A stretch of 63,705 nt of DNA from Chitinivibrionales bacterium. Lineage in GTDB: Bacteria; Fibrobacterota; Chitinivibrionia; Chitinivibrionales; WJKA01. The stretch is taken from assembly GCA_014728295.1 (NCBI GenBank), contig WJLW01000091.1, positions 1 through 63,705 on the forward strand. The letters are read 5' to 3'. The notes below the pieces were generated by a model. The model was not told the DNA's origin, did not search any database, and worked only from the letters and a program-made list of their open reading frames with translations. This document shows positions 1-8,096 of this stretch, one piece after another; position 1 is the stretch's first letter, and each line of letters begins with the position of its first letter. The translations under genes and the position numbers were made by a program.

Positions 1-175
1 ACCCGATTGGCATGCGACAGACCATTGCGAGATGGCGGGGTGGCCTCTCGAACGGTGGCCAAGGCTCCTTGGTGTAAACGCAAGGTGTCACAAACATCAT
101 TAAGACTCAGGGCGTGAGAAAGCTGTGCAAAAACCATTGATACCACATGGCTCCAAGGGCTAAAACTGCGACTCT

Positions 176-775
176 TTGAATAGTGATATTTGCGTAAATG
201 GAATGTTTCTGAACTATGCTTCGTATTTCCATACAGCGGAAACGAGTTTACGGTCTATTGTGGACTGCATACTTGGCCAGAAGATGCCGGACGGCGGATT
301 CAACTGCAATTCCAACACCATTGGAGCAAAGCACAGTTCCATGCATTCAACAATCTCGGTACTGGAAGGAATTACCGATTATGAGAAGAACCGATACACC
401 TATCGCCTGAAGGAACTTGCGCCAGTGAAGGAGTCCTCTGTTGAGTTTCTTCTTAAACATCAACTGCACATGTCGGACCGCACCGGTGAGATAATCAACA
501 AGGAATTCCTCAAGTTAACGTATCCCGGCAGATGGCGCTATGACATTCTCAGGGCCCTTGACTACCTACAATATGCCGGAATACCATATGATAGCCGACT
601 TGAGCCAGCAATCGGTGTGCTGCTCAGGAAGAGAAATAGGGATAATACCTGGAATATGCAGGCAAAGCATCCGGGCAAAGTCCATTTTGCGATGGAGAAA
701 GCAGGGGCACCAAGTAGATGGAATACTCTTCGAGCCATGCGAGTGTTGAAGCATTTCTGCTCTGCACAGGAATGA
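176..775 (+). pseudogene. Squalene/prenyl cyclase-like protein, 5'-truncated remnant
   Basis: The 199-residue reading frame opens at a TTG, with an internal ATG at 203. It carries features of the alpha/alpha-barrel squalene-cyclase/prenyltransferase repeat family: a CVNGMF segment near residue 6, a QKMPDGGFNC repeat near residues 35-44, and a WRYDILRALDY motif. The family's N-terminal half is missing, because a stop at 161-163 blocks the frame just upstream and none of the three plus frames of bases 1-175 stays open or looks like the family. I read it as the 3' remnant of a gene broken by frameshift or rearrangement. A short stand-alone protein starting at 176 or 203 is possible but lacks a visible ribosome binding site. 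Family assignment is fairly sure, function unknown. Confidence 0.55.
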
Positions 776-1235
776 AAACTAGTATCGAGGTTATGAGTTT
801 CGGATGCAAAGGGAGCATACCTGCATGCGAAGGTGACTAGAAACACTCCCGGCCCAGAGACAAGTGGCAAAGCAAAATCGCACAGACGCACAACACGCCC
901 AATATGCCATTTGCTCCGCTACATACATAAAAGCTATATGGTAGGCCACCGATTCAAATTACGATCAGGCTGAATGATCTACCGTCGCTTTTTTCCGGAA
1001 AAATGCAAACTTAGCAATTTTTTTTGCAAAGAATTAACAAAATATTCACTCTGTCAGCATCGCTACATTATATTTTATGCATAGCAAATCAGTTTTTGCA
1101 CCAATTTGCGAACCTGATTTAGCCGACGATTAGTTTCAGTAGCTGAAATAGCGGTAATGTGGTTCTTATGCAAAGGCAAAATTGCCTTGTTTTAAACGCT
1201 TAAAACACTTAACTCGTACCTGAGGAGTTTCTGTA
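776..1235. other. Intergenic region, AT-rich, two abutting palindromes
   Basis: No credible gene is seen in these 460 bases. The region becomes AT-rich after about 950, as expected for a promoter of the downstream secreted protein. It ends with two adjacent palindromes, annotated separately, and a Shine-Dalgarno GAGGAG about nine bases before the ATG at 1236. Confidence 0.5.
1173..1206. promoter_or_regulatory. Two abutting palindromes upstream of the propeller gene
   Basis: AAGGCAA-aa-TTGCCTT (1173-1188) is followed without gap by GTTTTAA-acgc-TTAAAAC (1189-1206). The first could also fold as a six-pair hairpin followed by a short T stretch, so a terminator or attenuator is as possible as an operator pair. 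It lies 30 to 60 bases before the start codon of the 1236 gene, within the likely leader. No experimental counterpart is known to me. Confidence 0.35.
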
Positions 1236-2345
1236 ATGCATACATCATTAAAAGTAGTGGCGATTGTGGTGCTTTTTTGTAGCGTGAACGCTGCAACAGG
1301 TGAAACTAATGGATGGGTAGTCTGGGGCAATGGTGGTGAGCTGTATGTGGCCGACGGAAATACGCGCGAGGAAATCACAACGGTTCAGGATGTGCGCAAC
1401 GCATGCTGGTCGGCTGAAGGGACCTTCATATATGCAATCGCCGACGGACCACAGGGCAACCGCGGATCGAATGAAGATCAATACGGCGACGGAACATTAT
1501 GGCGCTTGAACAATGATGGCACCGAGCCGGTCCAGATACCCGGAACCTATCAGTGGCATGGACGCACCAGCATTGCAACCTGGCGCCCGGATGATGAATT
1601 TGTTTTTTACGTCAACGGACATAATTTTTACAAAGTAGGCGTTGACGGGAATAAGGACGTGGTTTACAACGATCAGCAAAAGTCATATATCGGGGAATTT
1701 GCGATAAGCTCCGATGGAAATCGAATCGCCGCGCGCAGCTCCGAAAGCTACAGTGTCAGGCATCTTTACAAGATCGAGGTTTCCCACGGTACGCGCCGGG
1801 GATATGATTCCCATTGTCAATCGAGTATTACACCCGACGGGCAGTATCTCAGTGCGAACCAGGGTGATCATAACGGGCTTAATGTGTATCGCTGGGGAGA
1901 TTCCCCCGGAAATCCGCTTAAGGATATTGATGAACCGTCTGGGCACGGAATCAACAGCGGCCGGTTCGCCGCCAACAGCAATGATCACTATGTGTACACC
2001 TACGATGATAACAACGGCATTGCCGTGCTGGAGATTTCCACCGGCAATGCGAAACGGTTTGTCGGAAACTGGGGTGGTCTTCACAGTCCGGCACACCCCG
2101 ATTTCTGGCTCGGTGATTTGCCGGACAATCAGGTGAATGTCAAGATCGGGGCGAATGCGGGGCGCGTCCGTACAACGGCGTCACGAAACTACCGGGTGTA
2201 TAGTCTGGACGGCACGTTCATCGGCGCCAGCACTTCTGCTGGGAACAAGCACCTGCCTGTCCATGCAGGCGGTCTGAGTGTGTATATTGTGCAGGATGCT
2301 GCCGGGGAACAGGCCAGCGTCAAAACGCTTGGGAAGGGCAAATAG
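1236..2345 (+). CDS. Secreted beta-propeller (TolB/WD40-like) protein with C-terminal sorting-like domain
   Basis: A 369-residue protein with a signal peptide (residues 1 to about 22). The central part has repeated propeller-type strands such as SPAHPDFWLGD, SSDGNRIAARS and TPDGQYLSANQ, typical of TolB/DPP-type six- or seven-blade folds. From about residue 295 it has an 80-residue C-terminal domain (RNYRVYSLDGTFIGAS ... GGLSVYIVQ) of the kind that ends many secreted proteins in the FCB group and may direct surface export. The DNA for this domain is repeated almost exactly at 9980-10173. Start: ATG with GAGGAG upstream. Ligand unknown; a surface or periplasmic binding role is inference. Confidence 0.7.
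   Translation: MHTSLKVVAIVVLFCSVNAATGETNGWVVWGNGGELYVADGNTREEITTVQDVRNACWSAEGTFIYAIADGPQGNRGSNEDQYGDGTLWRLNNDGTEPVQIPGTYQWHGRTSIATWRPDDEFVFYVNGHNFYKVGVDGNKDVVYNDQQKSYIGEFAISSDGNRIAARSSESYSVRHLYKIEVSHGTRRGYDSHCQSSITPDGQYLSANQGDHNGLNVYRWGDSPGNPLKDIDEPSGHGINSGRFAANSNDHYVYTYDDNNGIAVLEISTGNAKRFVGNWGGLHSPAHPDFWLGDLPDNQVNVKIGANAGRVRTTASRNYRVYSLDGTFIGASTSAGNKHLPVHAGGLSVYIVQDAAGEQASVKTLGKGK
2115..2307 (+). repeat. 193-bp direct repeat, copy 1 (sorting-domain coding sequence)
   Basis: This lies inside the 3' part of the propeller gene and encodes its C-terminal domain. It matches 9980-10173 in the same orientation with only a handful of substitutions and one single-base insertion, roughly 97% identity by eye. 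The two copies bracket the complete kinase/sigma54-activator operon. Confidence 0.9.
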
Positions 2346-2457
2346 GGATTTCTTCTCTACAATCGAGCCTGGGGTGTTTTCACCACACTACGGTGCATTT
2401 CATTTAACTTATTTAAAAATAAAGAGATACGAAGACTACACATTGCAAGGGAGCATC

Positions 2458-2479
2458 GTGTGGGGGGAGTTGACCACAC
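2458..2479. promoter_or_regulatory. Candidate enhancer (UAS): GTGTGG-N10-CCACAC
   Basis: A perfect 6+6 inverted repeat with a ten-base spacer, centred about 100 bases upstream of the predicted start of the sigma54-like promoter at 2543. That is where enhancer-binding proteins normally bind. Its right arm with two more bases (CCACACTA) recurs directly at 2383-2390, next to GGTG-TTTT-CACC, giving a possible second half-site. The proposed ligand is the activator encoded at the end of the operon; this is inference. Confidence 0.4.
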
Positions 2480-2541
2480 TAGAAGCGACCTACGTCTGCC
2501 GCAGAACTTTGTAAGTCACTGATAATAAAAGCATAAAAAAA

Positions 2542-2557
2542 CGGCATAGCTCTTGCT
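2542..2557 (+). promoter_or_regulatory. Sigma54-type promoter (-24 GG / -12 GC)
   Basis: CGGCATAGCTCTTGCT fits the RpoN pattern TGGCACG-N4-TTGCW. The invariant GG (2543-2544) and GC (2555-2556) are separated by exactly ten bases, and the GGCA and TTGCT blocks are intact. The predicted transcription start is near 2568, giving a leader of about 65 bases with an AGGAGG before the ATG at 2635. The operon it would drive ends in a sigma54 activator gene, which supports the reading. Confidence 0.55.
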
Positions 2558-2634
2558 TTGTTTATTGGTGGATCTCAATCCGGGCCCAGATCCGAAAGAA
2601 CTTAAAAATCTTAAACCCTCAATCAGGAGGAATT

Positions 2635-3099
2635 ATGAAAAAGCTAGTTGTTGCACTTATCCTCAGCTCGTTTGCTGTTTTTGCTGCAAATCCCGAACAG
2701 ACTCAGGAGCAGAAGATGGAGCAGTATAAGCTGCAGATTCAGGAGCAGGTCAATGCGTCATTAGACCATCTTCCCGCTCAGGTTCAAACGCAACTGCAAG
2801 CTGCCTTGCAGGCTGCACAGCAAGCCCAGAATGAATTGCGTCAGATGAAGCAGCAAGGTAAATCAGATGCAGCTATCGATGCAAAAATGGAACAAACTCG
2901 CACCAGGGCGCAGGAACAACTGCAAACAGCAATTCAGAATATGGAGCAGGTTTCCGCCAAAGTAAAAGCCCAGGTCGAGCAGGCTAAAGAACAGGTGCAA
3001 AAAAGACTGCAGACTAAAGAAGCCGACATGAAGAAAATTCAGGAACAGAAAAGACTTCATGACGGATCCGGAACCGGCAAAGGTGGCTCCACCAAATAA
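2635..3099 (+). CDS. Small secreted Gln-rich coiled-coil protein
   Basis: 154 residues with a clear signal peptide (MKKLVVALILSSFAVFAA, cleavage after about 18). The mature part is almost entirely helical, rich in Gln, Ala, Lys and Glu with heptad-like spacing, and ends in a Gly/Ser/Thr/Lys tail. A strong AGGAGG lies seven bases before the ATG. It is the first gene after the sigma54-like promoter, followed by a second small secreted protein gene after a hairpin. I recognise no family. A periplasmic structural or sensing partner of the downstream membrane proteins is possible, but only by context. Confidence 0.7.
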   Translation: MKKLVVALILSSFAVFAANPEQTQEQKMEQYKLQIQEQVNASLDHLPAQVQTQLQAALQAAQQAQNELRQMKQQGKSDAAIDAKMEQTRTRAQEQLQTAIQNMEQVSAKVKAQVEQAKEQVQKRLQTKEADMKKIQEQKRLHDGSGTGKGGSTK

Positions 3100-3117
3100 A
3101 TTGCCCTGACCACCTGA

Positions 3118-3131
3118 GTGCACCGATGGCG
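3118..3131. repeat. 14-bp inverted repeat, left copy
   Basis: GTGCACCGATGGCG is the exact reverse complement of 3602-3615. The pair flanks the small secreted-protein gene at 3193-3576. Confidence 0.6.
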
Positions 3132-3147
3132 GTACAGGCAATTCACG

Positions 3148-3171
3148 AGAGAGGGAACACTCCCTCTCTCA
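3148..3171 (+). terminator. Hairpin between first two operon genes (partial terminator/attenuator)
   Basis: GAGAGAGGGA-acac-TCCCTCTCTC forms a ten-pair perfect stem with a four-base loop. It is followed by AATTATATTTT rather than a clean T run, so it may be a weak terminator or an mRNA-stability hairpin that lets the first gene be expressed more than the rest of the operon. Confidence 0.5.
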
Positions 3172-3192
3172 ATTATATTTTAAGAGGTAATT

Positions 3193-3576
3193 ATGGAAAA
3201 CGCACTTAAATTCTTCACATTGATTTTTGCCATTATTTTTTCTACGGGATTTGCGCAGGAAACAACCGGAAATAATGCCGGCAATTCGTCTGGAACTTCA
3301 CTTGAGGAAATATACGGGGACATCATGAATGCATTACCTGCCGATGTAGTAGAGCGCATTGACACACTGTCGGCTGCAAAAAAATCTGATGTGAATACTC
3401 CTTCAATAAAGTCTGTTAGTACAGACAACGAGGCAAAGCAGATCCGGAGCAGTGAGACGTATCAGAATTTACCTGCGGATGTTAAAGCGCGGGTTGAAAA
3501 GATGATAGACGAGGTTGACAAAAGAAGAAATGATAAACAAATGCGTTTTAAAAATAGCCGGCAAAACGCAAAATAG
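3193..3576 (+). CDS. Small secreted protein, unknown function
   Basis: 127 residues with a signal peptide (about residues 1-21, ending FAQ). The mature protein is hydrophilic. It holds two similar short segments, ALPADVVERID near residue 50 and NLPADVKARVEKMID near residue 94, suggesting a small internal repeat, and ends in a basic tail. An AAGAGG lies about nine bases before the ATG. It lies between two 14-bp inverted repeats and within the operon that begins at 2635. No family is recognised. Confidence 0.65.
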   Translation: MENALKFFTLIFAIIFSTGFAQETTGNNAGNSSGTSLEEIYGDIMNALPADVVERIDTLSAAKKSDVNTPSIKSVSTDNEAKQIRSSETYQNLPADVKARVEKMIDEVDKRRNDKQMRFKNSRQNAK

Positions 3577-3601
3577 TACGCAATTTCAAATTTGCATGAA
3601 T

Positions 3602-3615
3602 CGCCATCGGTGCAC
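3602..3615. repeat. 14-bp inverted repeat, right copy
   Basis: CGCCATCGGTGCAC is the exact reverse complement of 3118-3131. It is followed at about 3624-3641 by a GGGCAT/ATGCCC hairpin with a T-rich loop. Confidence 0.6.
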
Positions 3616-3681
3616 GATGTGGAGGGCATTTTTTATGCCCGCCTTACTAATCGCTTAACTCGAATTCAGGAGGTAAGCAGC

Positions 3682-4413
3682 ATGATCAAGCATTTTCCAC
3701 GCATTGAAATAGCTATAATTCTTTTTCTTATTTCGTTCGGATATGCCCAGCAATCTTTTACAAACAGCACACTTGGCTACAGTGCCTATTTGCCTGAGAA
3801 CTGGCAACGTAGTGCTGCTAATGATTCACAAGATGTATTTCTGGATACATCCGGCGCCTATCCTGCGTATCTGTCTATAGTGCAGCATTCGTACAGCAAT
3901 GTGGATTTCCCAACGGGAAATGATTGGACGCGGGCTAATTTTATCGCGTATAAAATGTACATCGATTATTATCCATACGGTACCGTCTTGTATTTCGACA
4001 GCTCCTCAACGCTTACACAAGACGGATTGTGGGCTGCAGAGTTGTTCATTCGCTTCTTTACGGATGACACTAGTAATTTTACCTGGGACGAATATGTGCG
4101 CTACACGGCGACAAATGAGAACGGATATGAGCTCTATGCCATGGGGGATACAGCGGATATGCGTACCAATCTTCCCGTGTATGGCGCCATTTTGCAGTCG
4201 ATAGATATTTTACGCGCCAATATGTCAATACAAAAGTATGTTGGTCCAATAGTGAGCTATGAGGCGTCTTTTACGATAAAACCGTTCGAGCGCACTGCCG
4301 TAATTACTCTCAATGGAAGAAGAATGACGGAATTGGATTATTTGCCTGATGGAATATTCATTCGGAAGTATTCGAAAAAGGCGGCGATAATAATGCCCGA
4401 CGGTCGGCAATGA
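3682..4413 (+). CDS. Secreted protein of unknown function, possible sorting-like C-terminus
   Basis: 243 residues from the ATG at 3682, chosen because AGGAGG sits ten bases upstream and a signal peptide follows at once (ending about YAQ). An in-frame start at 3592 would add a non-signal leader. The body reads like a PsbP/MOG1-type alpha-beta fold (early YSAYLPENWQR, later alternating strands), a weak impression. The last 45 residues (VITLNGRRMTEL ... GIFIRKYS) resemble the NGRR...GIYIR pattern of FCB sorting domains. The stop overlaps the next ATG by four bases, so translation of the two is coupled. Confidence 0.65.
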   Translation: MIKHFPRIEIAIILFLISFGYAQQSFTNSTLGYSAYLPENWQRSAANDSQDVFLDTSGAYPAYLSIVQHSYSNVDFPTGNDWTRANFIAYKMYIDYYPYGTVLYFDSSSTLTQDGLWAAELFIRFFTDDTSNFTWDEYVRYTATNENGYELYAMGDTADMRTNLPVYGAILQSIDILRANMSIQKYVGPIVSYEASFTIKPFERTAVITLNGRRMTELDYLPDGIFIRKYSKKAAIIMPDGRQ

Positions 4414-6017
4414 CACTGAAAGCGATCACACTCATAGTCTGGGGGGTGCTGCTGAAAGTGCAAACGGATGCGCGCTGCGATGCATCTGTTTGCGCTATGG
4501 TTGAACAAGGCGAAAGCGCTTTGGCCAAAGGTCTTTTTGATTCGGCAATTGTCTGCTACTGGAACGGCCATCTTAAAGGCATGAGCAAAGACAGCCTGTT
4601 TTACTTGCTGTCTAATGTCAATTATGCTAAACAGGTATTCGATACCGCAATTGCGCTGAATCTTGCCGCACGGCCCGGCACAAATCGTGCCCTGCACAAA
4701 AAGCTGCTCTACCAGCGATATGCGATCTATTCTGCTTTGCAGCTTGACAACTATGTCAATGCAACGCTGGATTCATTGCGCAAGCTTGACAGAAGCATAC
4801 CGTTCGTGCTGTTTCCGGACCTGAATCTGTCTGCGTCGATGGGTTACGGCTGGGAACGTCAGATCGCGCCGAGCAAATACAGTTGGAGTTTCGAACCGCT
4901 TGAGCAGGAATTTGATACCGTTGCGGGCTTAAGTTATGCCGGCCGTGCTGAGCTTATGTGGAGCGTGCCGCTTCGCAACTCATTGCGGCTCTCGCTGGGA
5001 TTTGCCGGTAAACTGGCAAGAAATTATTTCGATTCCCGCCAACAATTTGCTACTGATACGCTTTCTTACTATTATGGCGGTGCTGCCGCATTGCACGGTA
5101 TCGGTGACATACTAGCCCTTTCCGCAGAGGTAATGCGCAAAAGAGACACATATCAAAATTATGTGACAAATTCAGACTTTTCGCTGAGCATGCTGACACC
5201 GGAGCGGATATTCTATACCTCGTTGAATTACTTCCTTTCTCTAAAGACGGGAAACGTCATTGGTTACGATCAGGTATACGCAATCAGTTATCTTGATTTG
5301 CGCGGCAGGAAGAAGGCCGGAGTGGGGATCACGTTGTTCAATTCATTGTTTCGTTCCGATCCGCTGACTACAATCCGGGAATATAAAAAAATGTACATTG
5401 ACGATGTAAATGCCGATACCATACGCCATTACAGCGATTCAACATTCAGCAATCAGATTCCTCTTCCCATGACCGGAACTATCTTGGAAAATCTTGCCTA
5501 TCTCAATCAAGTAAATGAAAGCTTCGATGCGGTCGCCTATGAGGATCGCCTTCCGCAGACATTCTGGCAAACTTCTGCGACGATTCACTATGCGTCGGCA
5601 CTTCCCTGGAAGCTGGAGTTTAAGCCAGGGCTGCAGTACTCTTTTTCATACTATCCGGATGCCTACATCTGGCACAATGACTCCGTCGCACAACAGTATG
5701 ATATTGTGGCCTGCTCCCGGATGGATGATGCTTGCTATGGATATACAGACGGTGAACGGATAAACACCATAGTTACCCGGCAATTTTTCGACGGACCTCT
5801 GATGTTGCCGAACCGACCCCGGGAGCAGAGGCGCATAGATCATGAAATAGGCGTCCAACTTCGCCTGTCAAGAAAAGTTCTCAGAAGCAGCAGTATCAAC
5901 ATGCGCGGCGAATTCAGCAGAATTGTTACGAGCTTGTCACCTGCTGTACCCGTGCACATTTCTCAATACCGATGGTATTTCACTGCAGCATTTTCTCACC
6001 AATTCAGTTTCAAATAA
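4410..6017 (+). CDS. Predicted outer-membrane beta-barrel with N-terminal TPR-like region
   Basis: 535 residues. A signal-peptide-like start (residues 1 to about 21) is followed by 110 residues of helical, TPR-like sequence. From about residue 135 to the end, alternating aromatic/polar strands are typical of an outer-membrane barrel (LNLSASMGYGWER, RLSLGFAGKLAR). The protein ends in HQFSFK, the terminal aromatic strand used as a barrel-assembly signal, but with a Lys after the Phe. It is coupled by an ATGA overlap to the preceding secreted protein. In this kinase/activator operon it could be the surface-facing sensor or an export partner; that is inference. Confidence 0.6.
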   Translation: MTLKAITLIVWGVLLKVQTDARCDASVCAMVEQGESALAKGLFDSAIVCYWNGHLKGMSKDSLFYLLSNVNYAKQVFDTAIALNLAARPGTNRALHKKLLYQRYAIYSALQLDNYVNATLDSLRKLDRSIPFVLFPDLNLSASMGYGWERQIAPSKYSWSFEPLEQEFDTVAGLSYAGRAELMWSVPLRNSLRLSLGFAGKLARNYFDSRQQFATDTLSYYYGGAAALHGIGDILALSAEVMRKRDTYQNYVTNSDFSLSMLTPERIFYTSLNYFLSLKTGNVIGYDQVYAISYLDLRGRKKAGVGITLFNSLFRSDPLTTIREYKKMYIDDVNADTIRHYSDSTFSNQIPLPMTGTILENLAYLNQVNESFDAVAYEDRLPQTFWQTSATIHYASALPWKLEFKPGLQYSFSYYPDAYIWHNDSVAQQYDIVACSRMDDACYGYTDGERINTIVTRQFFDGPLMLPNRPREQRRIDHEIGVQLRLSRKVLRSSSINMRGEFSRIVTSLSPAVPVHISQYRWYFTAAFSHQFSFK

Positions 6018-6063
6018 TATATACTCTATAGAGGTAACTCATTAATAGATATTGATTTATCGA

Positions 6064-6735
6064 ATGACAAGAGCGCTGAAATTTTGCCGTGTCGCTGTAA
6101 TTGTCGGCAGCGTAGTATCAAATTGCACTAATACTGCCATTTCCAAGGGAAATTCCTGTCTGAAGCTGGGTGATTATCATCAGGCTCAGGTATTCTTTGG
6201 CAAATCTCTAATGCGCGATCCCGATGACTATTATGCCCGGCTGGGAATGGGAAAGGCTTTGTTGCAGCAGGCTGTTGCCGAATCGCAGGATACCTCGGTC
6301 TGGAGAAAGGCGTTGATACACCTTGAGGCGTCGCGTACATTGCGGCCACGCACATTTGATATTGCCTTGCTTGGACAGGCCTGGAGAGAGGCCGGACGAA
6401 CGAGGCTAAGCGTTGCTGATACCGTTGGCGGCCTGCAGGCCTATTCACGTGGATTGCACTACCAGCCCCTCGATTTGGGTCTGATAAATTCTATTGCCAT
6501 TATTTACCATGCATCGGGCTATCCTCAGAAGGCGGAAGTGCTATTTAGAAAAGCACTGCGAATTGACAGCACGCATGCGCATACTTATTTCAACCTTGGT
6601 ATGGTTTTCTGGCAGGCAGGCAAAAAGACCCTTGCGCATGAACAGTGGCTCAAAGCTTTGAACTTCGATGCGGAAGACGAAGATATCCTGTACTGGTTTT
6701 CGTTAGCAGAGCGGGCCAGGAGAGCGCGGCAATGA
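6064..6735 (+). CDS. TPR-repeat protein, probably membrane-anchored
   Basis: 223 residues from the ATG at 6064; a TTG at 6052 is a possible alternative start. A hydrophobic N-terminal segment ends at a Cys (SVVSNC near residue 20), so a signal anchor or a non-canonical lipoprotein is likely. At least three TPR-like helical pairs follow (YHQAQVFFGKSLMRDPDDYYARLGMG, YPQKAEVLFRKALRIDSTHAHTYFNLG, reported in part). Its stop overlaps the kinase start (ATGA), so the two are translationally coupled. It may scaffold the barrel protein and the kinase; inference from context. Confidence 0.65.
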   Translation: MTRALKFCRVAVIVGSVVSNCTNTAISKGNSCLKLGDYHQAQVFFGKSLMRDPDDYYARLGMGKALLQQAVAESQDTSVWRKALIHLEASRTLRPRTFDIALLGQAWREAGRTRLSVADTVGGLQAYSRGLHYQPLDLGLINSIAIIYHASGYPQKAEVLFRKALRIDSTHAHTYFNLGMVFWQAGKKTLAHEQWLKALNFDAEDEDILYWFSLAERARRARQ

Positions 6736-8096
6736 AAAAAGGATTTCCTTCGGGCTATGAGCTCCCGGTGTTGTTGGGCAACGGTGCATTCGCATCTGTA
6801 TACCGTGCACGACAAGTCTCCCTTGACCGTTTTGTCGTACTCAAAATCATACATGATGGTAACGAAGTGCATCGTAACCAGGCAGAGGATGAAGCGAAGG
6901 CGCTTTCGGCGATGAACATTTCCTGCACTCCACGCATTTATGATATCTTCAGGTGGCAGTCTTGCGTTTGTATTGCCATGCAATGGATACGCGGCATTAC
7001 CCTTGAGTGGCTACTCAAGCGAGGGGTCTCGCCAGATTGCCAAAGCTCAATTGCCGGTGCTCTGATACAATCTCTTGCTCAACTGCATGATCGGGGTATA
7101 TTTCATGGAGATATCAAGCCATCCAATATCATGATCTCGCCGGAGGACGGTCTGTTTCTGATTGACTTTGGATTTGCCGGAAAAGCGCTGGATGATGTGG
7201 CCGTACTCAGGGGTACTCCCGAGTATCTTGCTCCGGAATTGATGGTGTCGGACGCACAGGTAGATGCTGCCGCGGTTGATATTTATGCATGCGGCAAGGT
7301 TTTGAAGGCACTGGGTTTGATGGAGATTCATCAGCATCTTCAAGCTTGCATCAACGAACAGCCCGATGAGCGGCCAGATTCTGCCCGGGCAGTGCTCGAA
7401 TTATGGCAGGAGTCGGGTGCGCAAGTGCAGTCGGTTTTCTGGAAGCAAATAGCCGGCACGGCAACTGCAGAATTCTATTCGCGCACGCTCTATCGTGCGT
7501 CACATAAGGAGAAATCTTTACGACGCGAAGACAATGCCTACAAGCTGCTCATCGAATCACTGCAGGAAAATCCGGATAACGAAGACGCCATTGCGGCTAT
7601 CGAGCACTTTAAACCTTCTCATCACCACCATCGTTTCGTTTCAGCAAAACTGTCGGTTATCGTTGCTGTCTGCATGGCAGCAGGCATTGCTGCTGTATAT
7701 TTGTTAGCATTCGGTACTACCTTCAAACAAGCGGGATCTACCTTTACATCCGCAGATACGATCGGCAAAATCACGATTTCCCACAGCCGCAAGCGACGGG
7801 CTATAAAATTATTGCCCACCGGAGCAGCATTTAAAGTGCCCGAGGTAGACAATACTGCGCTGAAAGGCGGTTTGACTATCTATACGGAAAATTCTGAGGC
7901 GACTGCTCTGGCGAACGGCGTGAAGTACGAACCGGATCGCCTCGGCTTAATCCGGTTGGATCTGGACTACGGTGCGCATCTGGTAACTGTGCTTGATTCG
8001 ACGGATGCCATTGTGCAGCGCGAGCGCATCCGCCTCCTGCCTTTTGAGACAAAGGCCATAGCTGTCGGCAATTCACCAGGAGCCGACATCCCATGA
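6732..8096 (+). CDS. Transmembrane serine/threonine protein kinase (non-RD)
   Basis: 454 residues. The cytoplasmic Hanks-type kinase domain (about 8-240) has a P-loop LGNGAFASVYRA, the VLK lysine, a helix-C Glu in EDEAKAL, the catalytic loop HGDIKPSN, IDFGFAG, and YLAPEL. The catalytic HRD is HGD, so this is a non-RD kinase that may not need activation-loop phosphorylation. A linker leads to one membrane segment (about 306-326) and a 125-residue extracytoplasmic beta-rich domain (PEGA-like in feel). The start was chosen at 6732 from the ATGA overlap and the early P-loop. It also overlaps the sigma54 activator gene, whose FHA domain is the obvious reader of its phosphorylation. The target is inferred. 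Confidence 0.88.
   Translation: MKKGFPSGYELPVLLGNGAFASVYRARQVSLDRFVVLKIIHDGNEVHRNQAEDEAKALSAMNISCTPRIYDIFRWQSCVCIAMQWIRGITLEWLLKRGVSPDCQSSIAGALIQSLAQLHDRGIFHGDIKPSNIMISPEDGLFLIDFGFAGKALDDVAVLRGTPEYLAPELMVSDAQVDAAAVDIYACGKVLKALGLMEIHQHLQACINEQPDERPDSARAVLELWQESGAQVQSVFWKQIAGTATAEFYSRTLYRASHKEKSLRREDNAYKLLIESLQENPDNEDAIAAIEHFKPSHHHHRFVSAKLSVIVAVCMAAGIAAVYLLAFGTTFKQAGSTFTSADTIGKITISHSRKRRAIKLLPTGAAFKVPEVDNTALKGGLTIYTENSEATALANGVKYEPDRLGLIRLDLDYGAHLVTVLDSTDAIVQRERIRLLPFETKAIAVGNSPGADIP

Noticed and set aside
2278..2514. A 78-codon frame between the propeller gene and the sigma54-like promoter
   Set aside because: It begins inside the propeller gene in another frame and covers the enhancer-like region; no signal, motif or ribosome site.
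3624..3641. GGGCATTTTTTATGCCC as a second sigma54 promoter before the 3682 gene
   Set aside because: GG and GC have the right spacing, but the -12 box is ATGC and the element is a palindrome, so a hairpin is the simpler explanation.
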